From an uncultured bacterium (GTDB lineage: Bacteria; Gemmatimonadota; Gemmatimonadetes; Longimicrobiales; RSA9), in assembly GCA_937889645.1 (NCBI GenBank), contig CALBZE010000058.1, positions 1 through 57,266 on the forward strand: a stretch of DNA of 57,266 nucleotides, written 5' to 3'. Below the pieces are notes generated by a model. That model did not search any database. It worked only from the letters and a program-made list of their open reading frames with translations, and had not been told where the DNA came from. Position numbers and translations under genes: made by a program. Positions 23,854-31,400 of this stretch are shown here, piece after piece (the stretch's first letter is position 1; each line of letters opens with the position of its first letter).

Positions 23854-26091
23854 TCAGTCGAGGCGTTCCGGCAGCCCGGTCGCGAGGGAGCGCGCCGCGA
23901 GCAGTGTGGCCCGGCTCGAGTTCTCCAGCTCCGCGAGCGAGATCGGCGACGTCGCCCCCTCCCGCACCGCGCGCACGAACGCCTCCAGCTCCGCGCGATG
24001 CCCCTTGTCCTGCCGCCCCTTCCACCGCTCCCGCTTCGCGCCGTGCACCTCGGCGCCGCGGAAATCGTCGATCACGGCGGTCACGCCGCCCGCGAACACC
24101 TCGACCCGCTCCTTCCCGCTCGTCGGGTTCCCCTTCGACGTGTAGAGGATGTTCGCGATCGAGCCGTCCGCGCAGCGCAGCGTGACGACGACGTTGTCCT
24201 GCAGCGCGGCCGCCGGGTCCGGACCCGCGATCCCTCGCGCGCTGACCTCGACCGCCGGCGAGCCGGCCAGGTACAGCGCCAGGTCGATGAAATGACACCC
24301 CTCGCCGACCAGCCGCCCACCGCCGACGGCCGGATCGTGCACCCACGAGGTGGCCGGCACCGCGCCCGCGTTGACACGAATGTGGACGACCCGCGCCCCA
24401 GCCGTCCGCGCGAGCCGCTCTCGCACGAACTGCGTTGCCGGCGCGAACCGGCGGTTGAACCCGACCATCAGCGGCCCGCCCTGCGATGCTGCGCGGAGTA
24501 CGTCGTCGAGCGACGCGTCGTCCAGCGCGAGCGGCTTCTCCACGAACACGGCCTTACCCGCTCGCAACGCCTCGGCCGCGAGCCGCGCGTGCTCGTCGTG
24601 GCGCGTCGCGATCACGACCACGTGAGTCGCCGGGTCCGCCAGCACGTCGTCCGCGCTCGACGCCACGTACCCGAACCCGTGCTTCTCCGCCACCCCGCGC
24701 GCCGTGTACCCGCTCGCCGTCACGACGCCGCGGAACTCGACGCCCAGCCGCTTCAACGACGGGATCAGCACGTCTTGCGCGAAGTTGCCGGCGCCGATCA
24801 GCCCGACGCCGATCGGGCCGGTGACCGGCGCGCGGGAGCCGGCGGAGGCCCCGGCGGCAGCCTCGCGGGCGACGGCGTCGGAGGCGACGTCGTCGCCAGC
24901 GCCTTCGCTCCGCCCCGATACGCCGCCGAGCTTCCCGCCGACCACGATCCGGCGCGGCTCCTCCGTCGCTTCCGCCGGGTACTCGAGCACGACCCCGAGC
25001 GCCGCGCGCGCCTCTTCGCCCGTCAGCACCCCGTACGCCCGCTCGACCTCCGCGAACGGGAAACGATGGGTGATCAGCTCGTCCATCCGGATGGCGCCGA
25101 TCGAGAGGAGCCGGAGGAACTCCGCCAGGTTGCGCCGCTCCGTCCAGCGCACGTATCCGACCGGGTAATCGTGCCCCTTCTCCTCGTAGGCTGGGTCGTA
25201 ACGCCCTGGCCCGTAGGAGCGCGACAGCCGGATCTCGAGCTCTTTCTCGTAATAAGGCGACCGCGGCGGGTGGATCGGAACCGCGCCCACCACCACGACG
25301 CGGGCCCGGTCCCGCGCGATCTCGCCCGCCAACCGGATCGGGTCCTCGCTGGACGTCGCGGCCGTGATGATCACCGCGTCCGCGCCGATCCCGCCGCTCA
25401 GCACCGCGACTCGCCCGACGACGTCGTCCGTCCGAAGCACACCGACCGCGCCGTGGCGCTCGGCGAGTGCGACACGCGCCGCGTCCACGTCGATCCCGAT
25501 CGGCTGCGCGCCCGCCGCCCTCAGCAGTTGGACCGTTAGCTGCCCCAGGATCCCGAGCCCGACCACCGCGACGGTCTCGCCCAGGCGCACCTCCGCCTGA
25601 CGAACGCCCTGGAGCGCAATCGCGCCTAGAGTCGCGAACGCCGCCTCGTCCGACGGCACCCCCTCCGGCACCGGAACGACCAGGTTCTTCGGGATCCAGA
25701 CACGCTCCGCGTGGTTCGCGTACCCGGCGCCGGCACACGCCACCAGCTGGCCGACCTCGATGTCGTCGACGCCCGCGCCAACCGCCTCGACCACGCCCGC
25801 ACAGCTATACCCCAGCGGCGACGGCGCCGAGAGCCGGCTCCGCACTTTCCGGTACGCGCTCGCCAGCCCTTCGCGCTTGACGGTGTCGATCACCTTCCGG
25901 ACCTGGTCCGGACGCTCGCGCGCCTTGCCAAGCAGAGACTTGCGCCCCAGCTCGATCTTCGAACGCTCCGTGCCGATGCTGATCACGGAATGACGCGTCC
26001 GGACCAGGACGCCGCCCGGCCGCACCAGCGGCGCGGGGACGTCCACCAACCGGATCGCTCCCGTGTCCAGCTCCTGGATGACCTGCTTCAT
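23854..26091 (-). CDS. Bi-domain oxidoreductase: zinc-type alcohol dehydrogenase fused to Gfo/Idh/MocA dehydrogenase
   Basis: A 745-aa fusion. Residues 1-370 form a medium-chain dehydrogenase: SVISIGTERSK, APSPLGYSCAGVVEAVG (91-107), the nucleotide motif VVGLGILGQLTVQLL (176-190), and VGYVRWTERRNLAEFL. The classical structural-zinc cysteines are not obvious. A linker rich in Ala/Gly/Ser (about 385-425) joins a Gfo/Idh/MocA domain (426-745) with GLIGAGNFAQDVLIPSL, FVEKPLALDD (EKP at 518-520) and GGRLVGEGCHFIDLALYL. Such two-domain proteins occur in exopolysaccharide clusters of several phyla, with unproven substrates. A two-step oxidation/reduction of a sugar nucleotide without release of the intermediate is plausible. 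The start at 26091 overlaps the upstream gene (ATGA). The N-terminal domain matches the usual start, so upstream in-frame sequence is excluded. Confidence 0.88.
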   Translation of the reverse strand: MKQVIQELDTGAIRLVDVPAPLVRPGGVLVRTRHSVISIGTERSKIELGRKSLLGKARERPDQVRKVIDTVKREGLASAYRKVRSRLSAPSPLGYSCAGVVEAVGAGVDDIEVGQLVACAGAGYANHAERVWIPKNLVVPVPEGVPSDEAAFATLGAIALQGVRQAEVRLGETVAVVGLGILGQLTVQLLRAAGAQPIGIDVDAARVALAERHGAVGVLRTDDVVGRVAVLSGGIGADAVIITAATSSEDPIRLAGEIARDRARVVVVGAVPIHPPRSPYYEKELEIRLSRSYGPGRYDPAYEEKGHDYPVGYVRWTERRNLAEFLRLLSIGAIRMDELITHRFPFAEVERAYGVLTGEEARAALGVVLEYPAEATEEPRRIVVGGKLGGVSGRSEGAGDDVASDAVAREAAAGASAGSRAPVTGPIGVGLIGAGNFAQDVLIPSLKRLGVEFRGVVTASGYTARGVAEKHGFGYVASSADDVLADPATHVVVIATRHDEHARLAAEALRAGKAVFVEKPLALDDASLDDVLRAASQGGPLMVGFNRRFAPATQFVRERLARTAGARVVHIRVNAGAVPATSWVHDPAVGGGRLVGEGCHFIDLALYLAGSPAVEVSARGIAGPDPAAALQDNVVVTLRCADGSIANILYTSKGNPTSGKERVEVFAGGVTAVIDDFRGAEVHGAKRERWKGRQDKGHRAELEAFVRAVREGATSPISLAELENSSRATLLAARSLATGLPERLD

Positions 26092-27404
26092 CGTTCCGTT
26101 CGCTTTTGAGGTGCCCGGGCCTCCGGGCTCGACGGCGACGACGTCTCGACCGCGGCGAGCTCGGACAACGCGCGCAGCACCCACGACTGCACCCATCGCA
26201 TGTACGGCAGCCGGTTCGTGCCGTGACGGGTCCTGAGGTAGTGGTAGAATCCGCTCGGATCGCGCATCTCGCGCACGAGCCAGCCGGCCAGCCGCTCCGC
26301 GATCCCGCGCGCCTCGGGATCCCTGTCCCGCAGCTCGAGCAGCATCAAAATGGCATGCGCGACCGCGTGCGCATCGATCGGGTACGCCGACCCCGGGTGG
26401 AACCCGACCGCCGGGCCGGTCAGGAACGCGCGCTTCCAGTACGCCAGCCCGCCGTCGATCGCCTCGTCGAACTCGTCCGTCCCGAGCGCGGCGCCGATGT
26501 CGCGCAGCGCCACGAGCACGTACCCGGTGTGGAAGCTGTCGACCCAGGCGTTTCTCGCTCCCAGCCCGTACGGCCACGACCCGTCCGGCCGCTGCGCCGC
26601 CGCGCTGAAGCGCGCCGCGAGGAGCGCTTCCTCCGCCAGCACACCGTCGCCGTCCAGCGCCGAGAGCCGCGCCAGCAGCGACGCCGCCAGCAGACTCGCG
26701 TTGTGGACCCCGCGCCGGTCGAGCGGCGTGTAGCTGAAGCAGAATAGCTCGTCCGGCCCCGGGATCCGGTTCAGCGACCGTCGCACGAACGTGCCGCCGC
26801 GCCGTGCCAGATCCCGAGCCTCGTCCCACCCGAACGCGTCCGCCGCATCCAGCAGCGCGTGCGCGACGAACGACGTCACCACGGACGATGGTGTCCCCGC
26901 GGGGGCATGGAAATCCCGGTTCGCCCACGGGAACGGGTACCCCCACCCCGCACCCTCCCACCCCGGCGAGACAGCCCCGCCCAGCCATTCCACCAGCCGC
27001 CGCGCTTCCTCCCGGTACCGCGCCTCGCCCGTCGCCGAGTGCAGCCGCACGTACGACGCGACGACCAGCCCGATCCCCTTCGCGTTCCGCGACGGCCGGA
27101 CCCCGAGGAGCGGGCGGAGGTCGATCCGGCTCCGCTTTCCGAGCTGCGTCCACGCCACCGCGAGCCAGCGGCTGCCGAGCGTCAGCGCCCGGACGACGGG
27201 GCTCGAGAGTAGGTCGTGCGGATCGTGGCCGGCGTAGTCGCGTGCGCGCATCCAATCGTCGAGCGCGAGCGCGGCATCGCGCCAGGCGCCGCCCCGCGCC
27301 GCAGGCCCGACCTCCATCGCCCCCACGGCCGCGTTGCGGCCCACCAGCGCCGCGAAGCCCGTGGGAGACCCTCCGTCGCCCTCTATCCCGCGGCCCCCCA
27401 GCAT
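26088..27404 (-). CDS. Uncharacterised alpha/alpha-barrel protein (six-hairpin glycosidase-like or terpenoid-cyclase-like fold)
   Basis: About 438 aa with repeated helical hairpins and aromatic motifs seen in (alpha/alpha)-toroid enzymes: GYPFPWANRDFHAPAGTP, VVTSFVAHALLDAAD, GVHNASLLAASLLARLS, RPDGSWPYGLGARN, AWVDSFHTGYVLVALRDI, DAHAVAHAILMLLEL and RTRHGTNRLPYMRWVQSW. The Gly-Ser-Trp-Pro-Tyr and Asp-x-Phe-His-Thr-Gly runs are the sort that line glycan-binding clefts in lyases and glycoside hydrolases, but no catalytic pair can be assigned. There is no signal peptide, so it is probably cytoplasmic. Starts at 27404 (chosen, 11 bp after the previous stop with AGAGGG upstream) and 27317 are both possible. 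It overlaps the double-oxidoreductase gene by ATGA. Confidence 0.7.
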   Translation of the reverse strand: MLGGRGIEGDGGSPTGFAALVGRNAAVGAMEVGPAARGGAWRDAALALDDWMRARDYAGHDPHDLLSSPVVRALTLGSRWLAVAWTQLGKRSRIDLRPLLGVRPSRNAKGIGLVVASYVRLHSATGEARYREEARRLVEWLGGAVSPGWEGAGWGYPFPWANRDFHAPAGTPSSVVTSFVAHALLDAADAFGWDEARDLARRGGTFVRRSLNRIPGPDELFCFSYTPLDRRGVHNASLLAASLLARLSALDGDGVLAEEALLAARFSAAAQRPDGSWPYGLGARNAWVDSFHTGYVLVALRDIGAALGTDEFDEAIDGGLAYWKRAFLTGPAVGFHPGSAYPIDAHAVAHAILMLLELRDRDPEARGIAERLAGWLVREMRDPSGFYHYLRTRHGTNRLPYMRWVQSWVLRALSELAAVETSSPSSPEARAPQKRTER

Positions 27405-27415
27405 CCCGCGGCCCT

Positions 27416-28159
27416 CTACCTCCACAACCGCGCCTCCCGGAGCCGCTCGGCCAGCACCGCCGACACGAACCACGTGTTCGTCACCAGGTATCGCTTCCAG
27501 TAGCGCCTGGGATCCTGGGCCAGCCTGTAGAGCCACTCGAGCCCGCGCCCACGCGCCCACCCGGGCGCGTCCTTCTTCAATCCGGCGAGGACATCGAAGC
27601 TCCCGCCCACGCCCAGCGCGACGGCCGCGCCGATCTCCGCCCAGGCGCCGTCGATCCAGTACTCCTGCAGCGGGCTCCCCATCGCGACGAAGAGCAGGTC
27701 CGGCCGCGCCGCCGCGATTTCGCGCCGCACCGCCCGGTCCAGCTCCGCGTCCAGGTAGCCGTGGTGATGCCCGGCGATCCGCAAGCCCGGCCGCTCCCGG
27801 CGCAGCCGCTCCACGAGCGCGCCCACCACCTCCGGCCGCGCCCCCAGGAAGTACGCCGACCACCCACGCCGGTCCCCCTCCTCGAGCAAGCGCGCCATCA
27901 GCGTGATCCCGCCGACGTGGTGCAGCGTCGGCCGACCGAGCCGCCGCGCCGCCCACACCGTCGCCCATTCCGGAACCACCAGCTCCGCACCCTCCAGGAT
28001 GCGGCGCAGCCGCGCATCTCGCCTGGCCAGCCACGCCTTGTTCGCGTTCGTGACCAGGATCCTGCACCGTGCGCCCGATTCGATCGCTTCCGCCGCCCGC
28101 GCCACGGCCTCGTCCATCGTCACCGTGTCGACCGGCGTCCCCAGGATCTCGATGCGCAT
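27416..28159 (-). CDS. WecG/TagA/CpsF family glycosyltransferase (GT26)
   Basis: A 247-aa transferase. Family motifs are ILVTNANKAWLARRDARLR, GAELVVPEWATVWAARRLG, HHVGGITLMARLLEEG, AYFLGARPEVVGALVERL, LLFVAMGSPLQEYWI and GVGGSFDVLAGLKKDAPGW, followed by LEWLYRLAQDPRRYWKRYL. In other bacteria these enzymes add the second sugar (for example ManNAc) to an undecaprenyl-pyrophosphate-linked first sugar. That fits its position next to the initiating transferase gene. ATG 28159 is chosen, with GTG 28162 or 28168 as alternatives. A 108-bp GC-rich gap with short repeated GAAGGCGCG words separates it from the upstream transferase. Confidence 0.9.
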   Translation of the reverse strand: MRIEILGTPVDTVTMDEAVARAAEAIESGARCRILVTNANKAWLARRDARLRRILEGAELVVPEWATVWAARRLGRPTLHHVGGITLMARLLEEGDRRGWSAYFLGARPEVVGALVERLRRERPGLRIAGHHHGYLDAELDRAVRREIAAARPDLLFVAMGSPLQEYWIDGAWAEIGAAVALGVGGSFDVLAGLKKDAPGWARGRGLEWLYRLAQDPRRYWKRYLVTNTWFVSAVLAERLREARLWR

Positions 28160-28267
28160 CACGCCCACCCGCGCCCGATCATCTCGGCCTCACGCCGCGC
28201 GCCGCAGACGCGCCCTCCCGCCGCCGCGGGCGCTTTCACGCGGCCGCAGGCGCGCCTTCACGCGCCT

Positions 28268-29089
28268 TCAATACGCCCCCTTCCCCGCGATCACCACCGG
28301 GATCGTCTTCAGCAGGATCTTCAGATCCAGCCACAGGCTCCAGTTCCGGATGTACTCGAGGTCCAGCGACGCCCACTGATCGAAATCCGCGATCTCCGAG
28401 CGGCCCTGCACCTGCCACAGACACGTGATCCCCGGGATGACCGCGAGCTTCCCGTGCTGCCACGGCTTGAACGCCGCGAACTCTTCCGCCGACGGCGGGC
28501 GCGGCCCCACGAGGCTCATGTCGCCCTTCAGCACGCTCCAGAGCTGCGGCAGCTCGTCGAGACTGAACTTGCGCAACCACCGCCCCACCGGCGTGACCCG
28601 CGGATCGTCGCGCATCTTGAAGACGGGACCGGTCATCTGGTTCCGAGCCAGGAGCTCCCGCTTCAGCGCATCGGCGTTCGGCACCATCGTCCGGAACTTG
28701 TAGCCAACGAACGGCCGCGCCCGCTCGCCGAGCACCCGCCACGGGTAGAAGATCGGGCCTTCCGACGTCAGCCGCACGATGAGCGCGATGAGTACCAACA
28801 CCGGCGCGAGCACGATCAACCCGACGAGCGACACCACCACATCGATCGCGCGCTTCAGGCGCCGTTCGATGCGCCACCGCAGCGTACCCGCACGCGGCGG
28901 CAGCACCGAGTCCCAGTCGTATTCGTCGCGGATCCGCAAGACGATTTCGGGCATCGGGTACGGCAGCGGCGCACCGGTTCGGTCGCACGTGACAATCCCG
29001 GCCCCGTCCGCCGCCGGCGTCTCCGCCGCGACCGCCCCGGCCCCGTCACCGGCCGTCCCGCCCTCGCGTTCGAGCAATCTCGTCCCCAT
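28268..29089 (-). CDS. Polyprenyl-phosphate sugar-phosphate transferase (WbaP/WcaJ-type initiating enzyme)
   Basis: A 273-aa monotopic bacterial sugar transferase that starts repeat-unit assembly by moving a sugar-1-phosphate to undecaprenyl phosphate. The N-terminal cytoplasmic part is followed by the re-entrant/membrane helix VVVSLVGLIVLAPVLVLIAL. The catalytic block follows: EGPIFYPWRVLGERARPF, GYKFRTMVPNAD, VGRWLRKFSLDELPQLW, LKGDMSLVGPRPP, and GITCLWQVQGRSEI. This is the short class without the extra multi-TM N-terminal domain. ATG 29089 has GGAAGCGA upstream. Starting at 29185 would read through a large hairpin (29117-29163) and add an Arg-rich stretch without family similarity, so it is rejected. 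Confidence 0.9.
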   Translation of the reverse strand: MGTRLLEREGGTAGDGAGAVAAETPAADGAGIVTCDRTGAPLPYPMPEIVLRIRDEYDWDSVLPPRAGTLRWRIERRLKRAIDVVVSLVGLIVLAPVLVLIALIVRLTSEGPIFYPWRVLGERARPFVGYKFRTMVPNADALKRELLARNQMTGPVFKMRDDPRVTPVGRWLRKFSLDELPQLWSVLKGDMSLVGPRPPSAEEFAAFKPWQHGKLAVIPGITCLWQVQGRSEIADFDQWASLDLEYIRNWSLWLDLKILLKTIPVVIAGKGAY

Positions 29090-29116
29090 TCGCTTCCGCC
29101 GCCGCACGCCCCTCAA

Positions 29117-29163
29117 CGATTCCGCCCACCGTCGTCGAGCTCGACCACCGGTGGGCGGAATCG
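29117..29163. repeat. Large compound hairpin between gmhA and the initiating transferase gene
   Basis: Two 15-nt arms (29117-29131 and 29149-29163, cgattccgcccaccg and its complement) enclose a 12-bp palindrome gtcgagctcgac (29134-29145). It lies in the 111-bp gap upstream of the transferase start on the minus strand and is followed there by GTTGAGG, without a U-tract. It could act as an internal attenuator, pause site or RNA-processing site in the operon. Confidence 0.6.
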
Positions 29164-29200
29164 CGAACGCGCGCCGGCGCTCCATGGACCGTGGTTCAGC

Positions 29201-29833
29201 TCAACGACTCTCTGCCATCACCTCTCCGGCGCCCGCTATACTCTCCCACTTCATCCCATGGCGCTGCAACGCGGGGTGAGAGACCAGCAGGTGCCAGATC
29301 ACCGCCTGCATAGACTCCGTGTGGGGTGTGACCGTCCCGGGGTTGACCACCGGCACGACAACACAATGGTCCGCCCGCCGCGCGGTGTATCCGCCGTCAC
29401 GCCCCACGACGCCGTACACCCGCGCGCCGACCTCCTTCGCGTACGCCACGGCGTGCACGATGTTCGCGCTCACGCTCGGCTCTTCGCTGCCCCCACCGAC
29501 CGAGAACACGAAGACTCCATCACGCGCGGTCAGGCGGCTGCCCCGGAGGTACGCGACGAACGTCGTCTCCCATCCCTCGTCGTTCACCCGCGCCGTGAGC
29601 TCCGCCACGTTGTCCGCGGGCGTGTACGCCTCGATCCCCGCGATCTTGCGGAAATCGCACACCGCGTGCGACGCGTGCGCAGCACCGCCACCCACGCCGA
29701 TGAAGAAGAGACGACCGCCGCCATCCCTCAGCTCCGCCAGGGACCGCGCCATGGCATCGATCGCCGCCGGGTCGAGCGCGTCCAGGATCTGCCGCAGCTC
29801 GATCAGGTATCTCGTCGCGAAGCTCTCAGCCAT
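29201..29833 (-). CDS. gmhA: SIS-domain isomerase, GmhA-like sedoheptulose-7-phosphate isomerase
   Basis: A 210-aa SIS protein. It shows LFFIGVGGGAAHASHAVCDF (the phosphosugar loop, with GGGAAH instead of the usual GGSAAD), FVFSVGGGSEEPSVSANIVHAV and TESMQAVIWHLLVSHP, which keeps the conserved His near the C-terminus. GmhA converts sedoheptulose 7-phosphate to D-glycero-D-manno-heptose 7-phosphate. The assignment is supported by direct neighbours GmhB, HddA and HddC. The loop substitution shows it is a divergent member and could use a related ketose phosphate. Start overlaps the gmhB stop by 8 bp. Confidence 0.78.
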   Translation of the reverse strand: MAESFATRYLIELRQILDALDPAAIDAMARSLAELRDGGGRLFFIGVGGGAAHASHAVCDFRKIAGIEAYTPADNVAELTARVNDEGWETTFVAYLRGSRLTARDGVFVFSVGGGSEEPSVSANIVHAVAYAKEVGARVYGVVGRDGGYTARRADHCVVVPVVNPGTVTPHTESMQAVIWHLLVSHPALQRHGMKWESIAGAGEVMAESR

Positions 29834-30359
29834 GCACGACCTCGTGGGCGGCGATCACGTCGACGACCTCATCCAGCCCGTCCACCACGTGGTCCGCGTC
29901 GACCTCGAGGTTGTAGCTCCGCCGAACCAGGATCGTCCGGCACCCCGCGGCCCGGCCGGCCCCAATGTCCCGCCACGTGTCGCCGACCATGTAGGACTCC
30001 GACAGGTCCACACCCCAGCGCCGGGCCAATGCCCGCAGCATCCCCGGCGACGGCTTGCGGCACCCGCAGCCGTCGGCGTCGTCATGGGGGCACACGCGAA
30101 GGTCATCCACCTTCAGACGGGCGCGAACTTCCGCGTTCATCGCGACCAGCTCCGGGAGCGGCAGCTTCCCCCGCGCAAGGTCCGGCTGGTTCGTGACCAC
30201 GAAAACCAGGTAGCCGGCTCGCTGGAGCCGCACGACCGCATCCCGCGCACTCGGCTCCAGCGTGAATTCGTCCCGCACGCGCGGCGACCGGAGCCCGTCC
30301 TCGTCCTCCACCAACGGGTTCAGCACGCCATCTCTATCCAGAAAGACTGCGGCTCTCAC
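29826..30359 (-). CDS. gmhB: D-glycero-D-manno-heptose 1,7-bisphosphate phosphatase (HAD family, GmhB)
   Basis: A 177-aa HAD-IIIA phosphatase. Motif I is FLDRDGVLNP (D8, D10), motif II VVTNQPDLARG, motif III is the lysine in CRKPSPGML, and motif IV is YMVGDTWRDIGAGRAAG. The C-x-H and C-x-C zinc loop (C90, H92, C98, C100) is specific to GmhB-like enzymes and absent from most HAD phosphatases. It removes the 7-phosphate from heptose 1,7-bisphosphate before nucleotide activation. The GTG at 30359 directly abuts the preceding TAG, with GGAGG five bases upstream. It overlaps gmhA by 8 bp. Confidence 0.9.
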   Translation of the reverse strand: MRAAVFLDRDGVLNPLVEDEDGLRSPRVRDEFTLEPSARDAVVRLQRAGYLVFVVTNQPDLARGKLPLPELVAMNAEVRARLKVDDLRVCPHDDADGCGCRKPSPGMLRALARRWGVDLSESYMVGDTWRDIGAGRAAGCRTILVRRSYNLEVDADHVVDGLDEVVDVIAAHEVVHG

Positions 30360-31400
30360 CTACACCTCCACGATCTTCCCCATCTCGGCCGATCGGTAGA
30401 GCGCGTCGATCATCCGCATGGCCGCCACGCCATCGTCGGGGCCACCCTGGGCGAGTCGGCCCGTCCTCACGCCCGCGATGAAGTCCTCCCACTCCTCCCG
30501 CCACGACACGTCCTCGCCGGGGTACTCCTCCTCCTCCATGGCTGGCACGCCGCCGTTCATGTTGCGGTGCGCCACCACCAGGCGCTCCGTGCCGTAGCTG
30601 CCGCCCAATCCCTCGACGGTCACCGAACCCAGCTCCCCGTAGACCTCGAAGGAGAACAGGTTCTTCCACTGCGTCATGCTCACGTGCAGCTGCGCGACGG
30701 CGCCATCCGCGAAGCGGAAAAGGCCGAACGCGTTGTCCTCCAGCGGAGCGATCCGCCACACCGCCGTCTGGAGGAACGCAAACGCGTCCCGCGGCATCCC
30801 GGCGACCGCGTGGATCAGGTCCGCCACGTGGACGCCCTGGTCCGTCAGCTCGCCGCCTCCGGCCAGCTCGCGGTCGGCCCGCCACTCCGTCTCGCACCCG
30901 GGCCGGCTGCCGTGGCCGTAACGCGCGCGAATCGCCACGATGCGACCGATCCTGCCGGTCTTCACCAACTCGATCGCCCGAGCGAGCCCCGGGTGGTATC
31001 GATGATTGAACCCGATCTTCAGGACCCGGCCGCTCTCCCGCGCCGCGTCCGCGAGCGCCCGCGCCTCGGCCAGGTTCCTCCCCATCGGTTTCTCCAGGAG
31101 CACGTGCTTGCCCCGCTCCAGCGCAGCGCACCCGATCTCCCGGAGAAATCCGTTCGGCGTCGCCACCACGACCACCGCCACGTCATCCCGTTCCACCGCG
31201 GCCCGCCAATCCGACACGACCTCGCCGCCGTACGCGCGGGCTACGTCCGCCGCCCGCACGGGATCCGCGTCGACCACGGCAACGAGGCGCGTCTCCGGAT
31301 GCGCCGCAGCGGTCGCGGCGCGACGCCGCCCGATCAGGCCGCACCCGATCACCGCGACACCCAGCGGCCCAGCCGACGCGCCGACCGCGCCGCTCACCAT
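30360..31400 (-). CDS. Gfo/Idh/MocA family oxidoreductase
   Basis: A 346-aa NAD(P)-dependent dehydrogenase. It has the N-terminal Rossmann motif GVAVIGCGLIGRRRA, VVVVATPNGFLREI, the conserved E-K-P in VLLEKPMGRNLAEARALAD, IGFNHRYHPGLARAI, and GGGELTDQGVHVADLIHA with the catalytic-type His. Relatives include WbpB and other sugar-nucleotide or inositol dehydrogenases. Its placement inside the heptose gene set suggests it changes a heptose or heptose-nucleotide. Alternatively it could serve as the WbpB-like step for the WbpA and DegT enzymes encoded elsewhere in the window. Its ATG (31400) overlaps the end of the SDR gene by 7 bp. Confidence 0.88.
   Translation of the reverse strand: MVSGAVGASAGPLGVAVIGCGLIGRRRAATAAAHPETRLVAVVDADPVRAADVARAYGGEVVSDWRAAVERDDVAVVVVATPNGFLREIGCAALERGKHVLLEKPMGRNLAEARALADAARESGRVLKIGFNHRYHPGLARAIELVKTGRIGRIVAIRARYGHGSRPGCETEWRADRELAGGGELTDQGVHVADLIHAVAGMPRDAFAFLQTAVWRIAPLEDNAFGLFRFADGAVAQLHVSMTQWKNLFSFEVYGELGSVTVEGLGGSYGTERLVVAHRNMNGGVPAMEEEEYPGEDVSWREEWEDFIAGVRTGRLAQGGPDDGVAAMRMIDALYRSAEMGKIVEV

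Noticed and set aside
26092..27255. N-terminal extension of the double-oxidoreductase to more than 1100 residues
   Set aside because: The added part is an out-of-frame reading of the helical-barrel gene; the family N-terminus and an ATGA overlap fix the start at 26091.
28160..28267. Short repeated GAAGGCGCG-like words that looked like a repeat array
   Set aside because: Only two or three imperfect copies; no regular spacing, so neither a CRISPR nor a defined repeat.
29090..29185. 32-codon upstream extension of the initiating transferase
   Set aside because: It lacks a ribosome-binding site, is Arg-rich and would be encoded by a perfect compound hairpin.
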